A DNA stretch of 64,000 nucleotides from positions 72,314,647 to 72,378,646 of the forward strand of contig NC_051069.1 in the NCBI RefSeq assembly GCF_004664715.2, read 5' to 3'. Below the pieces are notes generated by a model. That model made no database searches. It was not told the origin of the DNA and was given only the letters and a program-made list of their open reading frames with translations. This stretch comes from Peromyscus leucopus (taxonomy: Eukaryota > Chordata > Mammalia > Rodentia > Cricetidae). A program made the translations under genes and the position numbers. This document shows positions 1 to 10,075 of the stretch, in pieces. The first letter of the stretch is position 1, and every line of letters begins with the position of its first letter.

Positions 1-165
1 ATGGCTTAAGGGGTTAGGAGCATTTATTGTTCCTCCAGAGGACCCAAGTTCAGTTTCTAGTCCCCATGTTGGTCAGTTCACAACTCCTGTAATTCCAGCT
101 CTGTGGGATCTGATGCAGTCTTCTGGCCTCTGCAGGCACCTAAACACCCATGACAGATACGCATG
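1..165 (+). repeat. B2-type SINE, 5' end cut by the window edge
   Basis: The stretch reads as a diverged B2/B3 SINE: a tRNA-like 'ATGGCTTAAGGGGTTAGGAG' head, then 'TTCCTCCAGAGGACCC', then the body 'CTGTAATTCCAGCTCTGTGGGATCTGATG'-type motif and 'CTTCTGGCCTCTGCAGGCAC'. B2s are non-coding RNAs copied by L1 machinery. The internal Pol III A-box is degraded, so this copy is unlikely to be transcribed on its own. Confidence 0.8.
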
Positions 166-330
166 AGTATTTAGGTGATAAATGTTTATGTTAAATATTA
201 AGATAAATATTTTGAAAGTATTTTGATCCTACTGCACATCTACATATCGTTATTTTAATTCAGCCCCCTAAAAATTTCAGAAAATGTAATATGTAGTGCT
301 GAAAAGAATACAAAACTCTTCAGGGGCTCT

Positions 331-532
331 TTTTTATTAAAGATTTAATTTTTATTTTTCATTAAAAGTATGTGGGAGGGTGTTGTGTACATGAGTAAAG
401 GTGCCCATGGAGGCTTGCCCTGGAGCTGGAGTTATGGGAAGTTGTAAGCTGGCTAACATGGGTTCTGAGAATCCAAATTCGGTGTTCCAGAAGAGCAGCA
501 AGCACTCAACTCTGAGCCATCTCTCCAGTACC
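331..532 (-). repeat. B2/B3-type SINE
   Basis: Read on the minus strand, the head is the complement of 'CTGAGCCATCTCTCCAG' at 512-528, followed by the 'CCAGAAGAGCAGCAAGCACTC' motif, a body with 'GGAGCTGGAGTTATGGGAAG', and an A-rich tail (T-rich at 331-360). It is heavily diverged, so it is an old copy. The open frames across it are incidental. Confidence 0.75.
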
Positions 533-547
533 ACTTCTAAGGCTTTT

Positions 548-645
548 ATGAGAGGCAGAGACAGAGAGAGACAGAGACAGAGACAGAGAAAGAGAGAAGA
601 GAGAGAGAGAAGAGAAAAGAGAAGAGAAGAGAGAAAACAAAGTAG
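548..645. repeat. GA-rich purine tract
   Basis: An imperfect run of AGAG, ACAG and AGAAG units, nearly pure purine on the plus strand. It abuts the head of the preceding SINE. Purine tracts of this kind slip during replication and can form triplex DNA. Confidence 0.85.
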
Positions 646-1790
646 AAAATGTATATGGAGGTCATGTGTAAATTATACAAGTGTTTTGATGTCACTTATA
701 ATACTCATTAACATTATTGTTTAAGAAATACTTGTTTCCCCAAATTTACAGTCTAGTGGAATATATATTACATGATACATATTAATTTTACATATATAAT
801 TAATACTAGAAAGGTCAGAGTTAGTATACAATCCAATTTTATGGAATTTATAAGGGAGAACAAAGTTAATTCTATTTAGAAAATTATCAGAGGGCTTCCT
901 GGAAGAGGTAGCATGTTTTCCAATAGAAAATGAAAGAGAACACTGATGTTCTCGGTGTTTTTCCTCACTTCATTGTTTTTATATCATCTGATCAGCACCA
1001 GTTTTTAGTCAATCAAAAGACACAAAGATATATCCTTAAAGAAATGTATTCTTAATTCTAAAAAGGATTAATCTAGAATGCAAATAAATAGAATATATTA
1101 AATAGAAGTAATCTATTTCAATTTTCTGTAATACACATCGCAGACTTCAAGATTCTTTATTTGTACATATGTTAACATTCCATCATACCCTGGCATAATA
1201 AAACATTTTGTTACAAATACTGTTTTATGTATGTGATAGATAAAGTCTACATTTGAGCTTGTGATGGCCACTCATCTTAAGCCCAAGTTAATTATAATGT
1301 CTTTGGCACAAAGAAGTTTTATTAATCATTAATGACTCACGTAAGATATTTTTTAGCATATATGAAAATAAAAAATTATGATTACTTCCTTGTTGAGTCA
1401 TGATAAGGAGAAATTTAAGAAACAGTACATTCTCTTAGAGAAAAAGTGGGTTTAGAGAATAATTTTGATAGCATTGCCCATGATGAATTAACAGAAGTTC
1501 TAAAATGCAGGTCCCTTGCTTAGAAGGAAAATGATTGCAATGTGTTCCATCTTCCAAACTCCAAGTTAGTTTTGTGTGGGGAAGCAGATCCCTGGCATGA
1601 AGTTCGTCAGCATTAGATCTGTCTGGGACAAGTGCATGGCAAAGAGCAGGAACATCCCTGGGCTTACACACGTGGTGAAGCCCTGAGTCAGCCAATGCAT
1701 GGCTTATGTCCTCCGCTAACTGTGCCCAATGACTAAACTCACGTGACCGCCTTCCAGGGACTTGTCCTTTTAACTGCCAGGAAGAGATGA
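646..1790. other. AT-rich unique sequence, no gene seen
   Basis: No recognisable repeat head, splice-bounded frame or RNA gene. The DNA is AT-rich with short homopolymers. The longest frame (about 86 codons on minus, 1435-1695) has no recognisable domain and is within chance expectation. Confidence 0.5.
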
Positions 1791-1792
1791 AT

Positions 1793-2405
1793 TAAAAATT
1801 TCTTTTTAAAGTACTAAAGTGTCCATAGAAGCATATTTTGAATATTGAGCATCTCCCCTGTGCTCCCATCCATTTTTTCTTGCTCCACCCCCTCTCCTTT
1901 GTCCCTTTTGTTCTCTTAGACAGTTTTACTTCTACATTCATGTCATACATACACGCATGATCTTCTGCATCTGTTAAATCTGGGGAGCACACATGAGAAA
2001 ACACAACATTTGTCATTCTGAGACTGGCTTAATTCACCAAATATGATTATCTCCAATTGCATCCATTTTCTTGCAGCTGACCAACTTAGTTCTTCTTCAT
2101 GGCTAGAAGAATTCATATATGCACAACACATCTTTATCTATTTGTGTGTTGCTGGACACATGTATTGGTTTCAAAACTTAGCCATTGTGAATAGTGCTGC
2201 AGTAAACACTCATGTTCAAGGATCTCTGAAATGTTCACGGGGAGTCCTTTGGGAATGGAGTCCCAGGAATGAGCCACTCATATGGTAGATCCATTTCTAG
2301 TTTTTAGAAAAGCTTCCATACTGGCTCAGTTAATTTACATTCCCACCAGCAATGTTACAAGATTCTCTTTTGTTCACATCTTCAGCATTATTTGTTGTTA
2401 TTTCT
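1793..2405 (-). repeat. LINE-1 3' fragment (end of ORF2 and 3' UTR)
   Basis: On the minus strand this matches the end of rodent L1 ORF2. The complement of 'ATTCCCACCAGCAATG' lies near 2339-2354, the 'GCCATTGTGAATAGTGCTGC' motif at about 2181-2200, and 'GATTATCTCCAATTGCATCC' at about 2045-2064. The 3' UTR-like part runs to about 1795. It is 5'-truncated, full of stops, and is old rather than mobile. Confidence 0.85.
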
Positions 2406-3045
2406 TCAACCTGAAATTCCAAATGGCTCTGGACATCTTCAGGTGATACTTACGTTAGGATGAGATCTTTCTTCATTTCTTGTTCTCTCTCCAGCCACGC
2501 CTGTTGATTCTTTTCTGAATTAGAACTCACATGCTCTGCATGTCACCCTGAGACTAGTCACATGAAGCCTCTTCTGCTGATGCAGACATGCTAGATGCTG
2601 TGCCTCTTCAAGGGCAGACATGCAGCTGAGCTCAGTCCTTAAAGCTGGTACGTAGTGACCTTCCCAGGTCAATTGAGGACCTGCCCTCAAATAGTTACGT
2701 CTTATCCAAATGCTATGTTGTTCATTTTTGGAAAGCTATTTCCCAAAACAACCAAGAGAGTTTAAGTTTGAAGCCTTGTCAATGATATTCCCCATCTACA
2801 GAATTCCACTTCATGAGCTGGAGCTATTCTTAGACGTCTAGTCTTCCTTAGTCATCCTCTGGATGTTACTGAACCCCTTAGGAAGACTCAGTTTTCTGTT
2901 CAGTTCATTGTTACACTATTTCAAAGCAATGATGATGTACTTTGTCAAAATAAATTTCCACAAATGAAACAAAATTGAGTCTCATTAAAAATCATAGGTG
3001 TGAGTCTAAAGGGAAAATATTTCTCAACTAGTAATGACAAGTTTT
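2406..3045. other. Unique sequence, no gene seen
   Basis: No repeat, RNA gene or credible frame is recognised. Composition is unremarkable. Confidence 0.45.
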
Positions 3046-3049
3046 TATT

Positions 3050-3238
3050 AAATTAAACAAAATTATGTGTATGGGTGTTTTGTCTGCATGTGCACCATGT
3101 GTTCCCCATGCCCACAAAGGCCAGAAAAGGACACTGCTCCCTTGAAACTGAAGTCACGTAGGGTTGTAAGCCACCATGTGTCAGCTGGGAATTGAACCTC
3201 TGGAAGAACAGTAAGTGCTCTTAACCAATAAGAGATCT
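3050..3238 (-). repeat. B2/B3-type SINE
   Basis: Minus-strand copy. Head complement 'GTGCTCTTAACC' at about 3215-3226, the 'AGCTGGGAATTGAACCTCTGG' type of body, 'GTAAGCCACCATGTG', then an AT-rich tail near 3050. It is diverged from consensus. Confidence 0.8.
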
Positions 3239-3914
3239 CACTATGTCAGTAATGATAGGATTTTGGTAAGGAGGGCTTAAGATGATGCCGCTCCAGACTC
3301 ATCCGAACAGACGATCATTGTTCAGTTTCTCTCTTGAGAAGGAAGTGGAGTTTTTTCATGTAGCTCCCTCACTGGTCTCTGGCTCTTCCCTCTACTCTGC
3401 TGCACACACTGGTTAATGAATATCCAAACATGCCTGCGCCCCAACCCCTCCACACTTCAGTTCTTTGAATTGGGTATACTCAGTCAGTATTGCCGGCACT
3501 TGTTTGTCTGACCATTTGAAATGCTTCGATGCACAATCAGCTACACTCACCGCCACATTTACCAATTTGTCTAATAGATTTTTTTTATTGAGAACTGTAG
3601 CACAATGAATAATTATGTTCAATTCTTCACTTTCTTATATTAATTTTGAGTATCTCCACTATCCATAGGATGAAAGTATTCTTTTTCTTCCTTTTGACAT
3701 CATGCTTACCTGTGGTATTCACTTTAGTAAATGAGGTATTAATAGATATGATGCAAACAAAGGCTTGGTGTGGACTTTATTATGAGAAGGATGTGCTCTG
3801 GGTAGTGTGATATAAGAAGAATGAGAGACATGTGGTATGGACTTGGACCAACCTGCACCTTAAAGCCAAATCAGCAGAAATCCAGATAACCCACTGATGT
3901 GTGAATGTGGAAGA
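3239..3914. other. Unique sequence, no gene seen
   Basis: Nothing recognised. It ends at the target duplication of the next B1. Confidence 0.4.
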
Positions 3915-3924
3915 ATCATTTGCT

Positions 3925-4097
3925 GTTTTGTTTTGTTTTGTTTTGTTTTGTTTTTCGAGACAGGGTTTCTCTGTGTAGTTTTGGTGCCTTTCCTGGAACT
4001 CATTCTGTAGCCCAGGCTTGCCTCAAACTCACAGAGATCTGCCTGCCTCTGCCTCCCGAGTGCTGGGATTAAAGGCGTGCGCCACCACCGCCCGGCT
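3925..4097 (-). repeat. B1 SINE with 10-bp target duplication
   Basis: On minus the element starts with the GCCGGGCGGTGGTGGCGCAC head (complement ends at 4097) and ends in a (CAAAA)n tail seen as (TTTTG)n at 3925-3955. A perfect direct repeat ATCATTTGCT flanks it (3915-3924 and 4098-4107). B1s are 7SL-RNA-derived and copied by L1. The near-consensus head implies moderate age. Confidence 0.95.
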
Positions 4098-4107
4098 ATC
4101 ATTTGCT

Positions 4108-5910
4108 TTTAAGAGCACTTGAGTTTAATATGTTTCATTACACAGGAAAACTGACTGAAGAAGATAGTTACAGTTCAGGCTCACTTTCAGATGTTAGGTG
4201 CCTTTTATCATCATGCTTCCTAGACTTTGGGCTTCAGATTATCAAAACTTGAATGTGTTCTGTTCATTATGTGTGAAATTTATTTATTAAACATATGTTG
4301 AATTCCATATCTGAATGCAAGAAGAACAGCTGCAGAAGTTGTTGAAAGAATTCGATAAAACACAAAAGTCAGAGAGAAGGACCCAGCTAATTAGTTAGGC
4401 AGTAGCATATAGATGCCCCTTGATTTTGTAGAATTCCCTAATCCATTTTTTGCGGGGGTGGCCATGAACTGAGCCTCTAAGTGACTGAAAGTTACTAATC
4501 AGACACAATGCACAGGTCAGAGGAAAAAAATTCTTTCTCGTTCTGAGAGTTATTTCTTTCTAGTGATTATAATACCTATGTCTGTAGATATTCCTACTTT
4601 GAAAACAGAATCACTGCATATTCCATTTAAGATAGGTTGGGGTGTATCTATCCATGGCTAAAACAAGACAGATACTTACACCTCTCTTAGAAGAAGCCTG
4701 AACACGCAGGCAGTGCTGGTATGTCTTATGGGGCAGTCAGAAGTCGCCTTCTTTCAGCCTGACAGTTCCGCCGTCTTGAGCTAGTCCCTTCTATCTTTAA
4801 AAAGCTGCTTCCAAGCTCAAGGTGCTGAATTTCCAGCCGCTGGCTCCATACTCCCAGGGGTGTGAAGAAGGAAGGGCAAATGGCACTGGGTTCACAAACA
4901 CACGCTTATGAGAATCTGGGACTGTAACTCGTGCGGGTAGCCCAGACAGTTTGGTGTTTAAATGCATGTACGTACTGCTGCACTAAACTGAACCGTTGGA
5001 CTCAGGAGAAAGATAAAAGCAGACACTGAGAAAGGCAATCTCTGCCCTCCTCTCTCTCATTCTAATGGTCTGTATCACATCTCAGTGTTTCCAAGATGAG
5101 ACCCATCCTACGGACATTATCTGTGGAGTATTTTTTTTCCCCTGAAACCTCATGGTTTATAGCATGCCTATTGATTTAAAAACATGGAAATTATTTTTCT
5201 TGGTGAGAGGCATGACACAATGGGATTTGTAAATTATGGTAAAGGCTTGGGAATTCTTCTTGCACGTGAAAGATACTATCTTCAGGACTAGTAAACAGCC
5301 CCAGTGACATGGCTTAGTGACGAGGCTTCTAAGAAACGCGCTGGTGGGTGGTTCTACCACTGTACGAACACTGTAGGTGATGCAGATGCAAACTAGAGGG
5401 TCAGTCTTCTAGACCCCGAGGCTCATGATGTAGCCTCCTGTTCTGAGGCTGCAGACGTGTAAAGCGTATGGCTGGACTAAATGCTGAAGGAAACAGCAGA
5501 GGTGAGCGTTGCTGCATATAAACATATCTAAACATAGAAAAGGTATGATGAAAAGAAAGTGCAAAAAGTTAAGTGGTACCCGAATGTAGGCACTCACCGT
5601 GAGTGAGCTTGTAGGAGTGGATGCTGCTATGCCTGAGTCAGTGGGTAAAGAGGAGAGTGAAGATGAAGATCTAGTACGTGACTGTCCACTTCTGGGGACA
5701 TTGTAAACACATTATCCCTGACCTACATTACATTTATTTAAAGTTTTTCTTCCAGTAATAAATTGGTCCTAGTTTATGTGCTATATGTTCTGGAGAATGA
5801 TCTATGATAGGTATACAATTGGTTTTGAGTGACCGAGTTTATTAAGTTATCGCAAGCCAAAGCCAAAGAATTAATAACAAGTGATAGGTAGATAGTAGGC
5901 AGATGCATAG
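4108..5910. other. Unique sequence, no gene seen
   Basis: About 1.8 kb with no recognisable repeat or gene. Short frames (for example 67 codons on minus at 5157-5360) show no domain. A short (GACA)n run lies at about 5910-5928. Confidence 0.45.
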
Positions 5911-6014
5911 ACAGACAGACAGACAGACCGGTAACAAAGCATCATCAAATAGTGTGTTCACCACATCTAGCAGAAATCAGCTGGGGAAGCTGTGTTGAGA
6001 CAGTCACAGAAGTC

Positions 6015-6577
6015 TGTACGAGACTTTTTCTTTTGGGCCACCAACCAGTTCCCAAATCACGACGCTGAGACTTATTATTAGTTATGAATGCTCGGCCTAG
6101 CTTAGGCTAGTTTCTGGCTAGCTCTTTTAACTTAAATTAACCTGTTTTTCTTTGACTACCTTTTGCCTTGGGGCTTATTACCTTTCTTCTTTCTGTATTT
6201 CTTACTTTCACTGCTTCCCTGTGTCTGTCTGTCTGTCTGGTGTCTGGTGTCTGCCTGGCTTTTTGTCTCAGGCGCCTCCCTCGTTCTCTCTTCCTTCTCT
6301 CATTCTTCTCGAGCCTAGATTTCTCCTATTTATTCTCTCTGCCTGCCCAGCTATTGGCTGTTCATTCAGCTCTTTATTAGACAATCAGGTACCTTAGTCA
6401 GGCAAAGTGAAACAGACACAACCAATTTTATGTAATAATTTACATGATAAAACACACATCCTTACATCGTTAGACAAATGGCAGCACACACAGAAGTAGC
6501 ACACCTTTACACAGTTAAAGTAGTATTCTGCAGCATAAACAAATATAGTTGCATAGTTAAAACAGTATTCGACAACA
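6015..6577 (-). mobile_element. Solo LTR (family A here) with perfect 6-bp duplication
   Basis: On the minus strand the element begins TGTTGTCGAATACTG and ends AAGTCTCGTACA, giving TG...CA ends. It is bounded by the direct repeat GAAGTC (6009-6014 and 6578-6583). A 6-bp duplication is typical of ERVK-class integration. Inside is a polyadenylation-like 'CTAATAAAGAGCTG' and a GA-rich tract. A related copy lies on plus at 44385-44915. No internal retroviral genes accompany it, so it is a recombined solo LTR. The exact family name is not assigned. Confidence 0.9.
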
Positions 6578-6583
6578 GAAGTC

Positions 6584-7160
6584 TCTTTGGTGAGGCCTTC
6601 AAGAAAAAGAACAAATAAGAGCAGAAAGGTAACATCAACAAAAAAAATCAAGGGCTAATAAATGTTCATCAGAAGCACCAGGAAAGCGTCCGTAGAGCAG
6701 TAGCTAGAGTTCTAGATGGAAAGAGTCCCAGACGCAGTGTCCTCTTGGGTGAGGCTTCCAAGTAAAACAACGCACAGACAACGGATAGAGATAACATCAC
6801 CCAACCTGACACGCACAGCAGCCAGTACCAATCTCGGAGGAACTGAAGTAGTCACCCCAAGCTCCCCTTTGGGGCAGGTCCTCTCTGCCGTCATCAGCGA
6901 TGACCTTCCAGGGCCCTAGCTTCTCTTCCTGCTGGAGCTTCTTTTATGTCTTGGGACAAACAGTAGTAACATCTGTTGCAAAATGGTTCTCCTTCTACCT
7001 GGCTTTACTCTTGGGCTCTTTTGCTGTTCTTTTCCCTTCCCGACACAGAATTAGGGGCTCAGCCTATGCCTAGACAAGGGACCTCAGAGGACACTTTGAG
7101 ACAAATGTTGGGTCTGAGATGGGGAGGGGCAGCTCCGCTTGCAGAGCCAGGTTCTCAGTG
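6584..7160. mobile_element. LTR-retrotransposon-like internal repeat, copy 1 (element E here)
   Basis: Shares ordered blocks with 41239-41885: 'GAGCAGAAAGGTAACAT', 'CAGTGTCCTCTTGGGTGAGG', 'TTCTTGGGCTCTTTTGCTGT'-like text, and a closing part with 'GAGACAAATGTTGGGTCTGA' against 'CAGACAAACAGACGTATTTGGGTCTGA'. The ordering is the same and the divergence high, so both are old copies of one interspersed family. The solo LTR at 6015-6577 inserted at its left edge later. No coding domain is recognisable. Confidence 0.6.
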
Positions 7161-7329
7161 AGCTCAAACAACACACCAGAGTTTGCCAAAATAACACACA
7201 GGACAGCTTTGTAACTCTTTTACTTTATAAGCTTTTAAATGTCTTGTAACTTTCAGCCCTTTAATCCTGAGCTTACAGTACAAACATATTGCATAGCTAT
7301 TTCTTTATTCTAGAAGCTTTTCATATTTT

Positions 7330-7895
7330 TAATTTTAATACTTTTATTTATTTATTACTTATTTAGTTAAAAACAGAGATACAAACATGCATATTATACT
7401 AGTCCTACACAGGCTTGGGACCTTCAATGTCACCATTGCCCACCTTCATCACTGTGCCACGGGATGGTCTTCAGGGGCAGCGGCACTCACAGGGTTGTCA
7501 TCACCTGTTATGACAAGGCCTTACTTGTACAGCACCTCTCAGGTGTCCCCCCCCCCCCAGGCTACTTTACAGTCTTCCTTTTCTTTCCATTTATAAGTAC
7601 AAGGAATACATTCTAAAATAACAACAAAAAGCATAGTTAATACATATGCTAGTTGATAGTTGTTTATCACCATCATCAGACATTAGGCACTTTGCATATT
7701 AGCAGGTGAAATATTTCTTTACTAACGATGGCAGAGCACATTTCTATACCACAAACACAGGAGTGATGCCTTGCCCTGTGAGTGAGATGACCACAGTATC
7801 ACAAAGAGATAGGGACGTTTCAGCTCCTTCGTAATCATCTGGGACCCCACTGCTGTGTGAGGTCTGTCTTTGGCTATGGCACAAGACTATACTTG
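7330..7895. mobile_element. Ancient mammalian interspersed repeat, probably a DNA-transposon fossil
   Basis: Blocks such as 'GGTCTTCAGGGGCAGCGGCA', 'GTTGTCATCACCTGTTATGA', 'GCTACTTTACAGTCTTCC', 'CACAAACACAGGAGTGATGC' and 'TTTCAGCTCC...AATCATCTGGGACC' occur in an order I recognise from an old mammal-wide repeat, possibly a Tigger-type DNA transposon. It is strongly decayed and includes a C12 run at 7547-7558. Family assignment is uncertain. Confidence 0.5.
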
Positions 7896-7992
7896 AGACC
7901 TCAGACTCAGTGTCTGGTCTACAAAAAAGGGTCCCAGAGCTTTCCTTTCCTTTTTTGCCTCCGAAGAAATGACCCAGTTGTGGAAGTTTGGT

Positions 7993-8312
7993 GTACTAGT
8001 TATTTTTCTGTTGTGATAAAGCACCACGACTAAGGCAACTTCTAGAGAAAAGAGTTTAGTGTCCATGATTCCAGGGCAGAGGCAGCAGGAGCAGGAAGCC
8101 GAGAGCTCACACCTTAAGGGGCAAGCATGATGCAGAGAGAGCCACCTAAAGGTGGCTGAGTCCTTGAACTCTCAAATCCCATGTAGTGATAAACTCCCTC
8201 CAGCAAGGCCACGCATCCTAAACCTCCTTAAACAGGACAATCAGCTGGGGGCTGGATGTTCAGATACATGAGCCTGGGGGTCAGGGGACACCATACTTTG
8301 ATTATGGCAAAA
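7993..8312 (+). repeat. Rodent mid-repetitive repeat (RMER/LTR-like)
   Basis: Carries the block 'GTTGTGATAAAGCACCACGA' and 'AAGGCAACTTCTAGAGAAAA', then 'GAGAGCTCACACCTTAA', 'CTCCCTCCAGCAAGGCCACG' and a terminal 'GATACATGAGCCTGGGG'. The same order of blocks occurs at 19105-19480. No genes inside. The family name is not certain. Confidence 0.65.
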
Positions 8313-8684
8313 AAGACAATCTCGTTGTTTTCTTAAACTGTCTGTTGCTGTTCCCCAGATAATGAATTATATTGTATCTCAGAGTAGAAAATTTCTTACC
8401 TGTAGCTGCTTTCACCCATCACATGCTAATGTTAACGGGTTGAATTACTAAGGGTGACATTTCTTTCTAGTTCTGGGGATGTGTGCATCTTTTTCCAACA
8501 CTTCTAACATGGACAACATTCTTTAGCCCAAAGAGAAGTTGCCTACATACATGATTTAGAACAAATTTCCAGGCACTCTTTAATTTCTGAAGAAATATAA
8601 TTTACAGAGTCATAATTTCAAGGGTGAAGAGAAAATATTAAGACACACATGAAACTGTGTACCCTGTTTCACATGAGTGAAAGG

Positions 8685-8817
8685 TAACTTATGCTGTTCA
8701 GACTTGTAAATTATCTTTCTTGCTAATATGCTCAGAGAAAAATAAATCTGCCTCCTGAGTCTTAACAAGTCTTCTTGATTTTTAATATTGGCATGTTTTT
8801 CTAGTGCTAGGATCAAT
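8685..8817. repeat. 133-bp local direct duplication, copy 1
   Basis: Begins 'TAACTTATGCTGTTCAGACT' and ends 'GTGCTAGGATCAAT'. The same 133 bases recur at 9943-10075 in the same orientation with five substitutions by eye (about 96% identity) and no gaps. It ends abruptly at a (TA)n run. It is not a repeat I recognise. Minus-strand frames in both copies encode nearly the same peptide only because the DNA is duplicated. Confidence 0.95.
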
Positions 8818-8834
8818 ATATATATATATATATA
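8815..8834. repeat. (TA)n microsatellite
   Basis: A short AT dinucleotide run immediately after the 133-bp duplicated segment. It may mark a breakage-prone site. Confidence 0.9.
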
Positions 8835-9745
8835 ACACTGCTTACTTTAGCCAGATTATTCAATCTCCTTTATAATTGCATAGAGTTACTATTAGTAAGA
8901 ATTAATATGACAATCCTGATTTCTGCCAAGTGAGTATGAAAAAAGTGCATCTTAGAATCAGCGAAATACAATTTACTAAAGAACTGTAAATGACCACTAA
9001 TACTGTAAGATATAAACTACAGACTACAAAGCCTAGAGATAGAGGAATTTATAAACTGGCAGGGCTTGAGTTGGATATTACAGACTTTAAAGTTTAAAAA
9101 GCACCATTTTATTTTTCATGCACATAGCTTATGTGAATCAAAGGATTATCCAAGAAGCTAACAATCTTTATGCTTAACAGCAGGCAATGGAGAAAATGAG
9201 AATAAACGCGCTTAAAAGTATTATGTTACCAAGCCGATATTTAACTGCCCTTCCTACGGTCTCAGAACTACCTAAGAGAAAGGAAAGCTTCTATTCTCTT
9301 CTGTCCTTGAGTGTCCCGGGCTCATCCTTTGATTTCTCAGAGCAGAGATGAATTTACTGGTGACGTCAGTAAGAACCTTGAACTTCAGTAATGAGCGTCC
9401 CCCCAGCCTGGTGTGGACAACGCTCAGAAGTAATTCACTAGTGGAGGTAAGTAGAGTCTGCTCTAGAGACGGTGGAAAATGACTGTGAAATAGGTGTGTG
9501 CCTCTCAACCAGGAGAGCAGGAGTGTCCGTTGGAGTGCTTACTATTAAACATCACCCTCACTTTCTGGCTTAGCAGCACTGGAGTAGGAACCAAATTTTC
9601 ATTTTATATGAGGTCTACCCTCAGCCTGGTGATGCTGAGGTAGGTGGTCCATGGTTTTTAGGTGGAATGGAACTCGTGGATATTTACATCCTTGGTTATG
9701 TCAACCACCCGCACCTTGCCAAGTGTATAACACTTCATGCCTGTC
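8835..9745. other. Unique sequence between the two duplicated segments
   Basis: No repeat or gene recognised. A 78-codon minus frame (9272-9508) shows no domain. Confidence 0.4.
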
Positions 9746-9755
9746 GTAGAACTTT

Positions 9756-9919
9756 TTGTTTTTGTTTGTTTGTTTTTGAGACAGGGTTTCTCTGTGTAGT
9801 TTTGGTGCCTGTCCTGGATCTCACTCTGTAGGCCAGGCTGGCCTCGAACTCACAAGAGATCCTCCTGGCTCTGCCTCCCGAGTGCTGGGATTAAAGGCAT
9901 GTGCCACCGCCACCCAGCC
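9756..9919 (-). repeat. B1 SINE
   Basis: Head complement at 9880-9919 and the body 'GAGACAGGGTTTCTCTGTGT' at about 9778. The tail is (TTTG)n at 9756-9776. The flanks GTAGAACTTT (9746-9755) and GTAGAGGAACTTT (9920-9932) look like a target duplication that has gained GG/GA. It lies 23 bases before copy 2 of the 133-bp duplication. Confidence 0.93.
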
Positions 9920-9942
9920 GTAGAGGAACTTTCAATCAAATT

Positions 9943-10075
9943 TAACCTGTGCTGTTCAGACTTGTAAATTATTTTTCTTGCTAACATGCTCAGAAAAAAA
10001 TAAATCTGCCTCCTGAGTCTTAACAAGTCTTCTTGATTTTTAATATTGGCATGTTTTTCTAGTGCTAGGATCAAT
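9943..10075. repeat. 133-bp local direct duplication, copy 2
   Basis: Partner of 8685-8817. The flanks differ completely on both sides: left is B1 plus 23 bases, right is 'CATTTCTCAAAAAAAAAA'. Its right boundary is the same base as in copy 1, so both ends are sharp. Few differences imply a fairly recent event. Confidence 0.95.
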
